Assembly: GCA_964507105.1 (NCBI GenBank)
Contig: CAZDOR010000002.1
Location: forward strand, 29,133-93,132
Direction: 5' to 3'
From: PWPS01 sp964507105
Lineage (GTDB): Bacteria; Patescibacteriota; Minisyncoccia; Minisyncoccales; PWPS01
DNA length: 64,000 nt
This document shows positions 17,096 to 25,876 of the stretch, one piece after another; the stretch's first letter is position 1, and each line of letters opens with the position of its first letter. Made by a program: the position numbers and the translations under genes. Below the pieces are notes generated by a model that saw only the letters and a program-made list of their open reading frames with translations, ran no database searches and was not told where the DNA came from.

Positions 17096-17823
17096 TTTGA
17101 CTTCTTTATTTTATAAAAGCCCACCGAATCATAATCCGAAGTTTGCAAATAGTTTAAAAAATCTTCTCGATAAACCTTCCCCCGGTTCGGGGAGGCATGA
17201 ACCAACTCTTTTTTATCGAGAACGAATCCTTCGTGGTTTATATCCAAACCGATTTCTTCATTTTCATCCCTCATAAACATAACCCCGACTACCTCGGGCA
17301 AGCTGTCAACGACTTCCGGTACATTTTCAGTCCTAACTTCGTCAATCGTCAAATTTTCTTTCCAGTCGATATCTATAATCCTATCCTTATTTAAGGATAC
17401 TTCTTTTTGATTTAGATAATTACCGGCCACGTCGGCAGTAATATCCGTGAAATAATCGTTGACTTTGTTTCTGTAAGTTGAGAAATGCAATCTGGTTTCG
17501 TAACTCACCTTTCCGGGCGGGTCATAATTGATATCCTTAATTTTCTCCTCCGGATTTTCACTATGCAAATTGGCAACAGCCACAAGAACAAAAGTTGTGC
17601 AATCAAAAACATCTTCCCTATAGATATTCTCTTCTTCGTCCAGGGGCCCCAACTCGTAAGGCTTACCGGTGAAATCATCGATTATATTCCTCAATTTATC
17701 ATTACTTTCAGGATGAGTTTGCTTCTCTTCTACAACCGGTGGATCCCCGGCGTCTTCCCGAAAAATGAAAAACCCGGCAAATAAGACAAGAAGAAAAACC
17801 GAGACAATTATTTTTTTACTCAT
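17092..17823 (-). CDS. DUF1460-like exported cysteine hydrolase, catalytic residues intact
   Basis: 243 aa. An N-terminal membrane helix (about 4-21) exports or anchors it. The domain begins near 44: PYELGPLDE, FDCTTFV with putative nucleophile Cys75, YETRLHFSTYR near 108-118, and two candidate His (197 in NHEGFV and 209 in LVHASP). These match the NlpC/P60-related DUF1460 family, thought to include N-acetylmuramoyl-L-alanine amidase-like enzymes acting on peptidoglycan. Its upstream neighbour is a paralog lacking these residues; the two genes overlap by 8 nt. Confidence 0.75.
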   Translation of the reverse strand: MSKKIIVSVFLLVLFAGFFIFREDAGDPPVVEEKQTHPESNDKLRNIIDDFTGKPYELGPLDEEENIYREDVFDCTTFVLVAVANLHSENPEEKIKDINYDPPGKVSYETRLHFSTYRNKVNDYFTDITADVAGNYLNQKEVSLNKDRIIDIDWKENLTIDEVRTENVPEVVDSLPEVVGVMFMRDENEEIGLDINHEGFVLDKKELVHASPNRGKVYREDFLNYLQTSDYDSVGFYKIKKSK

Positions 17824-18613
17824 TTATTTTAAAGAAATTAACCGCATCGTAATCTTGATCTTCAAGAAAATCCAAAATACTTTCTTCTATAACTTCACCT
17901 TCCGAGGAGGACGAACGGATAAGCCTGTCGCCGTCTATAAGCAACCCTTCCCCTCTTACATCCAAACCGATATCTTCATCGCCGTCCACAATAAAGGTGA
18001 TTCCGGCAACTTCGGGAAGTTCCGGAATAACTTCGGTCAAATCATTCAGGTCAACATAATGTAGCTCAATCTCTTCTTCCCAATCGATATCCAGAAGCCT
18101 TCCATCCTCACCATCCTTGTTGAGCGTAATCATCTTTGACTGAGCTAAATCTTCTGCCACTTCCAAGGTTATGTCAGTAAAATACTCACTAATCCTATTT
18201 CTATAAGTTGAAAAGTGTAATCTGGTTTCGTAACTAACTTCGCCCGGCGGATAATAGTGAATTTCTTCCATTCCCTTCTCCGGGTCGTCGGGAAAATGAT
18301 AATCCGCGGCAGAAATCAATACCAGAGTTGTAGAATTGAAGGCCTCGTTGTTATAAACATTTTCATCGTCGTCCAAGGGGTCACTGTCATGAGGCGATCC
18401 GATATAATCCGAGACAATTTCTCTGAGCACGGGGTCGACTTCTTCGTCTTCCTCCTCATCTTCTTCTTCCGGGTCGCCATTTACCTCCTCAATCACGTCA
18501 TTTCCATTAGAATCGTCGATTACCATTTCCGACCCGGGACCGACGAATATGTAGCCCAAAACGAAGATGACAACTGCGACTAATATGGCAATTATTATAT
18601 CTTTGGTTTCCAT
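17816..18613 (-). CDS. DUF1460-like paralog with catalytic residues lost
   Basis: 265 aa, paralogous to the next gene over the whole domain: both share YETRLHFSTYRN and EYFTDIT or DYFTDIT. It also has an N-terminal membrane helix (about 6-25) plus an acidic linker (45-60). The nucleophile position is Ser94 (FNSTTLV against FDCTTFV), and the two candidate His are Gly221 and Arg233. It is probably a pseudoenzyme: a regulator, wall-binding partner or decoy for its neighbour. Serine might still act as a nucleophile, but loss of both His argues against that. Confidence 0.72.
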   Translation of the reverse strand: METKDIIIAILVAVVIFVLGYIFVGPGSEMVIDDSNGNDVIEEVNGDPEEEDEEEDEEVDPVLREIVSDYIGSPHDSDPLDDDENVYNNEAFNSTTLVLISAADYHFPDDPEKGMEEIHYYPPGEVSYETRLHFSTYRNRISEYFTDITLEVAEDLAQSKMITLNKDGEDGRLLDIDWEEEIELHYVDLNDLTEVIPELPEVAGITFIVDGDEDIGLDVRGEGLLIDGDRLIRSSSSEGEVIEESILDFLEDQDYDAVNFFKINE

Positions 18614-18655
18614 ATTTTGACTTTTTATTAAAAAAAATGAATAATTGGAAAGAGA

Positions 18656-18898
18656 TTAACTCCCCGGAGAAGAAACTATAAGTAGATAACTTTCTCCACC
18701 GAACGGGTCCACCTCTTCCAGTAATGGATCAATAAGTTTCGATAGTCGAGCACAATCATCAACATCAACCGAATCCTCCTTGTCCACGATTACTTCTATC
18801 GCTTTTTTTCCGTCCATTCTTTTCAAGCGAACGGAGTCGAAAATTAAACCTTCTTTTTCAACTATCGGTGAAATTATTTTTTCTAATTCCTTTTTCAT
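18656..18898 (-). CDS. rimP: Truncated RimP: N-terminal domain only
   Basis: 80 aa. The sequence matches the N-terminal alpha/beta domain of ribosome maturation factor RimP: the terminal helix, VEKEGLIFDSVRLKR, IEVIVDKE, VDVDDCARLSKLIDPLLEE and YLLIVSSPG. It stops exactly after SSPG, where full-length RimP (about 150 aa) continues into the SH3-like C-terminal domain. No continuation is visible in other frames. The start is the ATG before AAAAAGGAA; a TTG eight codons upstream would overlap the divergent gene. It may be a reduced functional form or a decaying gene. Confidence 0.75.
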   Translation of the reverse strand: MKKELEKIISPIVEKEGLIFDSVRLKRMDGKKAIEVIVDKEDSVDVDDCARLSKLIDPLLEEVDPFGGESYLLIVSSPGS

Positions 18899-18913
18899 CT
18901 CTTTAATTCTAAC

Positions 18914-19627
18914 ATGTTTCAAAAAATTATAAAAAAAATAGGAAAGATTGGAACTGCTATCTTTAGAGTTGTTAAAAAAATATATCTTCTCGCCAAGCCG
19001 GCAATCAAAAATATGGACGAGGAAGAAAAAATTATTTTGGGAACATCAATAGGTGTCCTCTTTTTGGGTTTTTTAATATACACTACATGGCAAATGAGGC
19101 TGCCGGACGAAGAAAGCGGTCCTACTACGAACGAACAGGTCGAAGAAGAAATCGACGAAGAAGAAAGTGAAGATGAAGAAGAATCCTTCGTCAATGAAAT
19201 TCACGGTTATGAAATTATCGGCTTATCGGACGATGTCGATGAACCGGAAGAAGTGACTTTATTCGGATTTCGAAAAAATTCGGATTTCAGTTTTGAGTAC
19301 AAAAATGTCGTCCACTCGGTTTTCGATAATCCGGAACACTTGAATGCCGAAGAATGGGTAATCTCACAAATAAACAACTTCGGACCGAGTGATTACCCTC
19401 TGGAAGAACAAAAAACTTTTCTGGGAATAAACTCCTTTCGAGAAAAAGAAACCCCAATCGGAGCTGCTGTGGAAATAATCACAGCTAACGAAAAAGAGTC
19501 CAGTGAGTTGATAGTCGACAAAGAAGAATACGTTCTATCTTTTCGTTTCGACTATGAAACATCTCGAGAATTGAGGGAAAGAGAAGAGATCAGAGATGAG
19601 TTGGTCGAAAATTTAAAAGTAAGATAA
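18914..19627 (+). CDS. Membrane-anchored acidic protein, divergent from rimP
   Basis: 237 aa on the plus strand. An amphipathic basic N-terminus (1-30) and one membrane helix (about 40-60) are followed by an acidic linker of Glu/Asp repeats (75-95) and a soluble alpha/beta domain. The overall plan is an anchored extracytoplasmic domain on a flexible stalk; the family is not recognised. Only 15 nt separate its start from the rimP start, so the promoters must lie within the opposing genes. It ends in a strong terminator. Confidence 0.75.
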   Translation: MFQKIIKKIGKIGTAIFRVVKKIYLLAKPAIKNMDEEEKIILGTSIGVLFLGFLIYTTWQMRLPDEESGPTTNEQVEEEIDEEESEDEEESFVNEIHGYEIIGLSDDVDEPEEVTLFGFRKNSDFSFEYKNVVHSVFDNPEHLNAEEWVISQINNFGPSDYPLEEQKTFLGINSFREKETPIGAAVEIITANEKESSELIVDKEEYVLSFRFDYETSRELREREEIRDELVENLKVR

Positions 19628-19648
19628 TTCTCAAAATACATAAAATAA

Positions 19649-19675
19649 GGAGAGGTTTTCACCTCTCCTCTTTTT
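19649..19675 (+). terminator. Terminator after the plus-strand membrane protein
   Basis: Stem GGAGAGGT/ACCTCTCC with a 4-nt loop is followed by a T-rich run. It lies between convergent genes and might also slow transcription from the Gre side. Confidence 0.88.
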
Positions 19676-19695
19676 ATGTGTCACCGCTTACTGCG

Positions 19696-20160
19696 TCAAT
19701 TAATTATATCTAAAATTTCTACTGAATAAGTTCGTCCGTTAACCCGATAGTCAACCTTTTCTCCCGGTCCCCTACCTTTGATGCTCCTTCCGAGAGGAGT
19801 GTTTTCGGAAATGACATTATGTTCCGGATCATTGACCCCCAACAAATATTCGACCTCTTGTTTTTCTTCAGGAAAATAAAGTAAAACCCGAGAACCGACA
19901 ACTACTTTATCTTCGGGCAACCCCTCTTTGTCGATAATTGTCGCATTTTCCAAATCGGATTCGATTTTTTTAATTTCCCTGTCGATTTCATTCATTCTTC
20001 TTATTAAATGCCTCAATCCGTTATTACAACTGTCCGTTTTCATTCGCTCCTTTCCGGCCTTTCGAGAGAGCTTCTTTTTCTTCTTTTTCAACCTTGTCAA
20101 TTTTTTCCGACACTTCTTTTCCCCCCATCGAGTAAGATAACATCCGTCACCTGATTTCAA
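19696..20160 (-). CDS. GreA/GreB-family transcription elongation factor
   Basis: 154 aa. The N-terminal coiled coil (about 10-75) is followed by the FKBP-like C-terminal domain with VVVGSRVLLYF, SENTPLGRSIKGRGPGEKVDYRV. Gre factors insert the coiled coil into the RNA polymerase secondary channel and trigger cleavage of backtracked RNA. The N-terminus has an unusual run of lysines. The start is TTG with a strong AAGGAGGG site, and the gene has its own sigma-70-type promoter. Confidence 0.88.
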   Translation of the reverse strand: MKSGDGCYLTRWGEKKCRKKLTRLKKKKKKLSRKAGKERMKTDSCNNGLRHLIRRMNEIDREIKKIESDLENATIIDKEGLPEDKVVVGSRVLLYFPEEKQEVEYLLGVNDPEHNVISENTPLGRSIKGRGPGEKVDYRVNGRTYSVEILDIIN

Positions 20161-20198
20161 ATTAATCCCTCCTTAAAATTATTAGTAAGCGGTTTTTA

Positions 20199-20226
20199 AT
20201 TATAGCCTAAAATAATAAAAAGTCAA
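20199..20226 (-). promoter_or_regulatory. Promoter of the gre-family gene
   Basis: TTGACT at 20221-20226, a 16-nt spacer and consensus TATAAT at 20199-20204. The -35 box overlaps the stop codon of the upstream RNase H gene. Confidence 0.82.
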
Positions 20227-20666
20227 TCGGAAGAATCTTTCCCTTCTTTCTGATCCAACTCTCGATTAACCAACTTATCTGCATCCTTGTTATAATTTCT
20301 TCCCACATGCCTTAATTTGACCTTCTTAAAATCCAAAGTTAAATTTCTAAGCTCTACGAATAATTTTTGAAGCTTCTCGTTTTTTATTTTATACTCTCCA
20401 ATGAATTGTTTATAAAGAAGCTCGGAGTCGGTTCTTATTTCCACCTCCGTTTTTTTTGCCAGCTTGTTTCCGAAGCGGGATTTGAATTTCTTCAGCCCTA
20501 AAATTGCCGCCTTGTACTCTGCTACATTATTGGTTATATTGTCTCCGAGGTATTCCGAATGCTGCTCTATAATCTTCTTTTTTCCGTTACAAAAAACAAT
20601 CCCCGCAGCAGCCGGACCCGGATTTCCCCTGGCCCCCCCGTCGGTATATATTACTATTTTTTTCAT
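20223..20666 (-). CDS. rnhA: Ribonuclease HI
   Basis: 147 aa RNase H fold with the acidic catalytic set: Asp9 in YTDGGARGNPG, Glu50 in NNVAEYKA, Asp80 in RTDSELL and an Asp at 128-130 in NKDADKLVN. It degrades RNA in RNA:DNA hybrids. The ATGA overlap with the DHH nuclease gene suggests coupled translation of two nucleic-acid enzymes. Confidence 0.92.
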   Translation of the reverse strand: MKKIVIYTDGGARGNPGPAAAGIVFCNGKKKIIEQHSEYLGDNITNNVAEYKAAILGLKKFKSRFGNKLAKKTEVEIRTDSELLYKQFIGEYKIKNEKLQKLFVELRNLTLDFKKVKLRHVGRNYNKDADKLVNRELDQKEGKDSSD

Positions 20667-21748
20667 ATTTTTCTAAAGTAATCGGTTAAATTCTTTTTGA
20701 ACTGATCGAGTTTTTCGGTTTTAATGGTGAATCCGGCAGCCGGCGGGTGTCCTCCGTAATTGCTCAAAATTTCTTCCGAAGCGGACATTGCTTTCACGGC
20801 ATCATATCCGGAAGGAACACGAACTGTTCCTTGAGATTCTTCTCCCTTTATCTTGTATATGAAAACCGGCTTATTAAGGTCTCTAACCAGCCTGGAAGCA
20901 ACTTTTCCCAGTAAAAATGATTCGTAATCGGGGCTGCCGTGGAAAATAATCGGGCTTCCTTTGTAATTCGCTTCGGCCCTTTTTTTTATTTCTTCCACTC
21001 TTTTATTCCTTTCTTCGTACTCACGAACAAATTTTTTAATCATTCGTTCCGCCTCCTTGCGATCATCTTTTAAAAAGTATAAGAAGGATTCCGGTGTACC
21101 GGAAACCATCGAAGTTATATTTAAATAAGAAGAGGCTTTTTGAAAAAGCTGAAGAGGGTCGTCGATATTCAACTGCTCACTGAGAACATCCATCCCGATA
21201 GTTGACGGAAAATTCTTTTCAGCTTCCCGTAAAACTTTCGCATTTTCATTTTTATGGGGCATCATGTCCGCAAATATAGCCAAGGCCGTATATTCAACAA
21301 AGTCTTTTCGCCTTTGATTGAGTAGTAGTTCGGATAATTTTAAAATTATGCCCGCATTGGGATATTCCTTGAATCCGCCACGAGTCATTTTCGGACAAAC
21401 GATTAAATCCGCTTCCGGAGTCCTTTCGTGCGGTTTATGGTGATCCAGCACGAGAACATCGAAACCGGTTTTTTTCGCCTTTTTAATACCTTCAAAATTA
21501 CTTATTCCGCAATCCATTACCACCAAAAGAGCGGGAGCTTCAGCTTTAAAAATGTCAACGGAACCCGAGCTGAGCCCGTACCCCCTCTTTTCTTTGTTTG
21601 TAAAATAACAAGAGGCGTCAAAACCGACTTCTTTTAAAGTTTTCTTCATAATTAAAGCGGAAGTAACCCCGTCAAGATCCGCGTCAGTATAAAGAACTAT
21701 TTTTTCAGCTTTTTTTATTTTTTGAGTCGCCTCTTTCAGGTTTTTCAT
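20663..21748 (-). CDS. RecJ-like DHH/DHHA1 phosphoesterase
   Basis: 361 aa. DHH-domain motifs: TDADLDG at 21-27, VVMDCG near 77-81 and LDHHKP at 101-106. The C-terminal DHHA1 domain has NYGGHPPAAGF (GGH at 332-334). These are Mn-dependent phosphoesterases; RecJ degrades single-stranded DNA 5' to 3'. The protein is shorter than classical RecJ (about 570 aa) and lacks the OB domain, so it could also be a related exonuclease or nanoRNase. ATGA overlaps join it to pgk and rnhA. Confidence 0.85.
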   Translation of the reverse strand: MKNLKEATQKIKKAEKIVLYTDADLDGVTSALIMKKTLKEVGFDASCYFTNKEKRGYGLSSGSVDIFKAEAPALLVVMDCGISNFEGIKKAKKTGFDVLVLDHHKPHERTPEADLIVCPKMTRGGFKEYPNAGIILKLSELLLNQRRKDFVEYTALAIFADMMPHKNENAKVLREAEKNFPSTIGMDVLSEQLNIDDPLQLFQKASSYLNITSMVSGTPESFLYFLKDDRKEAERMIKKFVREYEERNKRVEEIKKRAEANYKGSPIIFHGSPDYESFLLGKVASRLVRDLNKPVFIYKIKGEESQGTVRVPSGYDAVKAMSASEEILSNYGGHPPAAGFTIKTEKLDQFKKNLTDYFRKI

Positions 21749-22920
21749 TTTTTTAAAATATCAAGGCCGGGCATACTTCCATCGGAAAGAAAGTTAAGCA
21801 TGGCACCTCCACCCAAGGAGACATGGTCGATGGAATTTCTCAAGTCGAATTTCTTCATAGCATAAGCGGTATCGCCACCGCCTATGACAGTTAGAGCTTT
21901 GTCGTTTTTAGCCACCTCCTTTCCGATTTGTCGCGTTCCTTCTTCGAATCTTTCGTTTTCAAAATATCCCAAGGGACCTCCCCAAACTATAGTTCCCGCT
22001 TTTTTTAAAATAGTAGAATACTTGTCAACTGTTTTCAACCCTATGTCGAAAGCCTTCCACCCTTCCGGTAAAGCGGATACCGGAACAACCTCGGATCGGT
22101 CTTGTGGGTTTTCGGCAGATACTACATCAACCGGTAATTCAATCTTTTTTGAGTCGAGATTAATATTTTTCACTTTTTCCTTCGTATCTTTTGGAATTTT
22201 CATATTCATAACACCTTTCAAGGCAAGGGCGGTATTGGCCGTCTTTCCTCCCAAAAGTATTTTATCCGCTTTATCGATAAAATACTCTATGGTTTTCACT
22301 TTGGAACTTATTTTTGCCCCTCCGACCAAAACGACAAAAGGCCTTTCGGCTTCGGTTTTTAAGTTCGATAAAACTCCAACTTCTCTCTCGAAAAGAAGTC
22401 CGGGGTAAGCGGGTAATATTTTAGGGACACCCCATATTGAAGCATGTTTTCTATGAGATGCAGAAAAAGCATTGTTAACATAAACATCACCCAATTCAGC
22501 CAATGCGGAAGAAAAATCAGGGGTGCACTCCTCTTCATCGCGATAATGTCTCAAATTTTCCAAAAGTAAAATTTCCCCTTCTCTCATTTCTTCCGCTTTA
22601 TTTTTTACTTGCTTTCCTACACAATCTTCAACAAAAGAGACATCTTCAAAATGCTTCTCAAGTTCGTGATAGACGGGTCGAAGTGAAAATTGAACATCTC
22701 GTTCTTTCCCCTTATTTTTAAGTGATTTTTGGTTTTCCGGACGACCCATATGACTCATCAAAATAATTTTCGCTCCGGAGTCGATTAAATACCGAATAGT
22801 CGGTATGGATTCGGTAATTCTGAAGTCGTCGATAACTTTTCCTTTTTTTACGGAAACATTGTAGTCGCACCTTACCAAGACGGTTTTTTCGGACAAGTCT
22901 ATATTACTTATGTTTTTCAT
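21745..22920 (-). CDS. pgk: Phosphoglycerate kinase
   Basis: 391 aa. N-domain VLVRCDYNV (substrate Arg/Asp) and SHMGRPEN; ENLRHYRDEE; C-domain VLVGGAKISSKVKTIE; terminal GGGDTAYAMKKF and SLGGGAML. It makes ATP from 1,3-bisphosphoglycerate in lower glycolysis. The start lies inside the 3' end of the TraD-like ATPase gene (17-nt overlap), an odd pairing of metabolism with a DNA-translocation-type ATPase. Confidence 0.96.
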   Translation of the reverse strand: MKNISNIDLSEKTVLVRCDYNVSVKKGKVIDDFRITESIPTIRYLIDSGAKIILMSHMGRPENQKSLKNKGKERDVQFSLRPVYHELEKHFEDVSFVEDCVGKQVKNKAEEMREGEILLLENLRHYRDEEECTPDFSSALAELGDVYVNNAFSASHRKHASIWGVPKILPAYPGLLFEREVGVLSNLKTEAERPFVVLVGGAKISSKVKTIEYFIDKADKILLGGKTANTALALKGVMNMKIPKDTKEKVKNINLDSKKIELPVDVVSAENPQDRSEVVPVSALPEGWKAFDIGLKTVDKYSTILKKAGTIVWGGPLGYFENERFEEGTRQIGKEVAKNDKALTVIGGGDTAYAMKKFDLRNSIDHVSLGGGAMLNFLSDGSMPGLDILKK

Positions 22921-24520
22921 TTGTTTTTTTATTTAAAGCTTCTTTGAGGGCGTTTTTTAAATCAGACTTTTCGTCTTCACCTTTTTCTTCTTCCAAAGCT
23001 TCCCGAAGAGACGTGCTCTTTTTGCCCTCTTCTTTTTTCTTGTCTTTTTTCTTTTTATCTTTTTTCTTTTTCTTGCTTTCAATTTCATCCATTTTTTTTC
23101 TGCATGTCCTGCAGTACGTCGGCCTGGAACCATCGGGAATAAAGGGTACTTTGGTTTTTTTGCCACAATTCGAACATTTGGCATCGTAAAGATCAACCTT
23201 GGTTCCCGCCGTTTCCTCGAAGTCACCCAACCATCTATTCAGTTTTTCTTCTATGACTTCTCTTTCGACTGCATAACGCTCTTTTGAAACCCGGATAATC
23301 TTATCCCTTTGCGATTCTTTCCTGGGTTCCGGCGGCGGAAGAGTTTCAGCCGAGAAAGGCTTGGCGGAAACACCGTCTATCATCAGCTTTACATACACAT
23401 TGTATTTAGGTAAGTTAATAAAATCTTCAGGATATATGTCGGGAGTGAACTCTTTCTCCAGAACCTCCGCATCTTCAGCGCCGACTCGAAAAGAGACTAT
23501 GGTTCCCACATTCCCGAAAACGGCATTCCGCATGGAGTGACCGACTTTCTCGTCTTCTTCCAGCTGAGAAATGTATTGATGAGCCAAAATCAGCCCCAAA
23601 CGGTATTTTCTCGCCTCGGATAAAATGGTTACGAATGATTTGGTGGCAAAATTTTGAAATTCGTCTATGTAAAGAAAGAAATCTCTTCTCTCTTTTTCCG
23701 GAATATCAACCCTGCTCATGGCTGCAAGTTGTAATTTCGTAACCAAAAGACCACCCAGCAATTTAGCATTGTCTTCCCCTATTTTCCCCTTTGATAAATT
23801 TAAAATTAAAATCTTCCCCGAATCCATAACCTCCCGCATGTCTATAGTCGACTTCACCTGACCCACTATATTTCTTATCAAGGGAGCGGAGATGAATTGA
23901 CCGACTTTGTTTTGTATGGCCGCAGTCGCTTCCACGGCGAATTGCTCAGAGTACCTTCCGAATTCGTTTTTCCAAAAGGACTTGACCATCGGATCGGAAA
24001 CTTTTCTAATCACGTCCCGGCGGTAATTCTTATCGGCCATCATTCTGTTTATTCCCAACATCGTCGAATTGGGATATTCCAACAAGGCCAGTACGGTATT
24101 ATTCAAAATATATTCCATACGAGCGGACCATACGTCGGGCCAAATCTTTTTAAATATTCCCATCAAGCCGGAAGCGACCAAGTGCCGCTGATCTTTACCA
24201 ACTTTTTCCAAGACATTAAAACCTATCGCATGTGAGACATCAGCCGGATTGAAGTAAACAACATCGTTTACTCGTTCCGGTGGAATAAAATCAAGTAATT
24301 CCTCCGCCGCCTCTCCATGTGGATCAACAAACCCGAACCCTTCTCCGTTTTCAATATCCTGAACCATCATATTCTGAAGCAGTGCCGTCTTCCCCATTCC
24401 GGTTTTACCGATTATATAGAAATGCCTTCTTCTGTCATCTCTTTTTATACCGAACTTCTTTTTTTGGTTTCTGAAGGTGGTCTTTCCAAAATATGTTATT
24501 TTTTCGCTTGGATTTTCCAT
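22904..24520 (-). CDS. TraD/VirD4-like DNA-translocase ATPase with zinc ribbon
   Basis: 538 aa. Walker A GKTGMGKT at 38-45, VDPHGE following, Walker B in FFLYIDEFQNF and the LAHQY motif place it in the TraD/VirD4/HerA-type hexameric ATPase group. Near residues 440-475 there is a CSNCG...CRTC zinc ribbon, then a Lys/Glu-rich tail. No transmembrane helix is present; the preceding gene encodes a membrane protein that probably anchors it. Relaxase and VirB genes are absent, so DNA import, chromosome handling or protein export are alternatives to conjugation. Confidence 0.82.
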   Translation of the reverse strand: MENPSEKITYFGKTTFRNQKKKFGIKRDDRRRHFYIIGKTGMGKTALLQNMMVQDIENGEGFGFVDPHGEAAEELLDFIPPERVNDVVYFNPADVSHAIGFNVLEKVGKDQRHLVASGLMGIFKKIWPDVWSARMEYILNNTVLALLEYPNSTMLGINRMMADKNYRRDVIRKVSDPMVKSFWKNEFGRYSEQFAVEATAAIQNKVGQFISAPLIRNIVGQVKSTIDMREVMDSGKILILNLSKGKIGEDNAKLLGGLLVTKLQLAAMSRVDIPEKERRDFFLYIDEFQNFATKSFVTILSEARKYRLGLILAHQYISQLEEDEKVGHSMRNAVFGNVGTIVSFRVGAEDAEVLEKEFTPDIYPEDFINLPKYNVYVKLMIDGVSAKPFSAETLPPPEPRKESQRDKIIRVSKERYAVEREVIEEKLNRWLGDFEETAGTKVDLYDAKCSNCGKKTKVPFIPDGSRPTYCRTCRKKMDEIESKKKKKDKKKKDKKKEEGKKSTSLREALEEEKGEDEKSDLKNALKEALNKKTNEKHK

Positions 24521-24523
24521 GAA

Positions 24524-25876
24524 TTATTCTGTAGGTAAACCCCAGGGAGCTTCCGCTTTTTTGGAAGAAACTCTTTCCAAAATGGAAGGTGGCGCAGCCA
24601 CTTTCGAAGGAAAGTGGAAAAGGGTGGCTAATTCTTCGGTGTTCAAAATAAAAGTTGCATCGGGCAAAGTCCGGGGGTAAAACATCGGCGTTCGCCGAAC
24701 ATAATTCCTTAAAAATTTTCTTTTCAATAAGTACCTTCTCCGTTCCGGAAACAGAAACCAATTCCACCAATTCTGATCATGTTTAGTTATTGTATCTCCG
24801 TAGGGAATTAACGAATTCGTATTGTTGTCGCTGAAATTATTAAAGTAACTCATCGGCATTTTGAATTTGGGTAAATCAAGAACATCCTGCCTTCCCAAAT
24901 AAATGTGATGAATATGGCATTTGAAATATTTTTTTGATATCTTCATCTCCAACCCTTCCAATTTCTTTCGTTCACCGGGAGAAAGTCTCATTTCGGGAGC
25001 TATTCCGGTGTCATCCTCGTCTCCCGGATCGTACTCCGATATCTGCCAAGTAGTTAAAAACTCAATAAGCATTTCCAAGATACTTCTGGCCTTATTCACT
25101 TCCCCAATCCTCTGCAACATCTTATCCTTTTCGGCTTTTGCTCGATCCAAAAAACCCCCATCATTATCATCTGCTACCGGTTTGGCCTTAATCTGAATCC
25201 AAATTTGCTCACCTTCTTTAAGCTTGGCTATCTGCTCCATGAGAGAGGCAATCGGATCGACCTTTTCTTCATCATCTTCCATCTCGGTTTCAAACTCACG
25301 ATAAGTCCTGATCGGATAACAATCGGGATTGGTCATTTTATAGCTGGAACCCATGAAATCCCACCTTTCATTGGGTATGTTCATCGGAACCTTTTTTACG
25401 TAATCTTCAACTTCTCTTATTTCCGCTTCGGCATACTGAGAATAGATGTGACTTTCAAAAAGTTCTCTGTGAGGTTTTGGACATCTTACTAAAAAATGGG
25501 GAACTCCGTTTACTCCCGCAAACTCCAAAGAAAAAGAGAGGTCTTGTTCACCCAATATCCATTTCTGATACCAATTCGGTGGACCGTATATTTGCCAAAA
25601 ACCGTGCAAAACGGACTCCATCGCTCTTATCGGCTTTTTTATATCACTGGGAGGTCGAATTTCAAGCAATATCGATTCCGGGCGCTCATATACGTCCCAT
25701 AAGTGCTGTCTCCACTCCAAATAGTAGTGGACGAAAACGGGCCATAAAATAAAAGGAAGCGGTAACCACCACCAGGTAGCTACAAACTCCAGCAAACCCT
25801 CCAAAAAAGGGGTGGTGGCGAGTTCTCCGAACAAGTCAGTCACTTCCCCCATTGTCTTTGGTAGTATATTTTCCAT
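24524..25876 (-). CDS. Membrane partner of the TraD-like ATPase
   Basis: 450 aa. One hydrophobic hairpin or two close helices lie at about 22-50 (FVATWWWLPLPFILWPVFVHYYLEW); the rest is a large cytoplasmic domain with PPNWYQKWILGEQDLSFSLEF and HFLVRCPKPHRELFESHIYSQYA. I recall similar proteins paired with TraD-like ATPases in other Candidate Phyla Radiation genomes (a DUF8128-like family, from memory). The gene ends 3 nt before the ATPase gene and its start overlaps the sigma-like gene by 41 nt. Likely role: membrane scaffold or receptor of the translocase. Confidence 0.7.
   Translation of the reverse strand: MENILPKTMGEVTDLFGELATTPFLEGLLEFVATWWWLPLPFILWPVFVHYYLEWRQHLWDVYERPESILLEIRPPSDIKKPIRAMESVLHGFWQIYGPPNWYQKWILGEQDLSFSLEFAGVNGVPHFLVRCPKPHRELFESHIYSQYAEAEIREVEDYVKKVPMNIPNERWDFMGSSYKMTNPDCYPIRTYREFETEMEDDEEKVDPIASLMEQIAKLKEGEQIWIQIKAKPVADDNDGGFLDRAKAEKDKMLQRIGEVNKARSILEMLIEFLTTWQISEYDPGDEDDTGIAPEMRLSPGERKKLEGLEMKISKKYFKCHIHHIYLGRQDVLDLPKFKMPMSYFNNFSDNNTNSLIPYGDTITKHDQNWWNWFLFPERRRYLLKRKFLRNYVRRTPMFYPRTLPDATFILNTEELATLFHFPSKVAAPPSILERVSSKKAEAPWGLPTE

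Noticed and set aside
18914..19194. Minus-strand Ser-rich frame opposite the plus-strand membrane protein
   Set aside because: Ser-rich translation is the usual shadow of GAA/GAC-rich coding on the other strand; no ribosome site.
24477..24680. Plus-strand frame across the junction of the ATPase and membrane-partner genes
   Set aside because: It is antisense to two well-supported genes and lacks start signals and recognisable domains.
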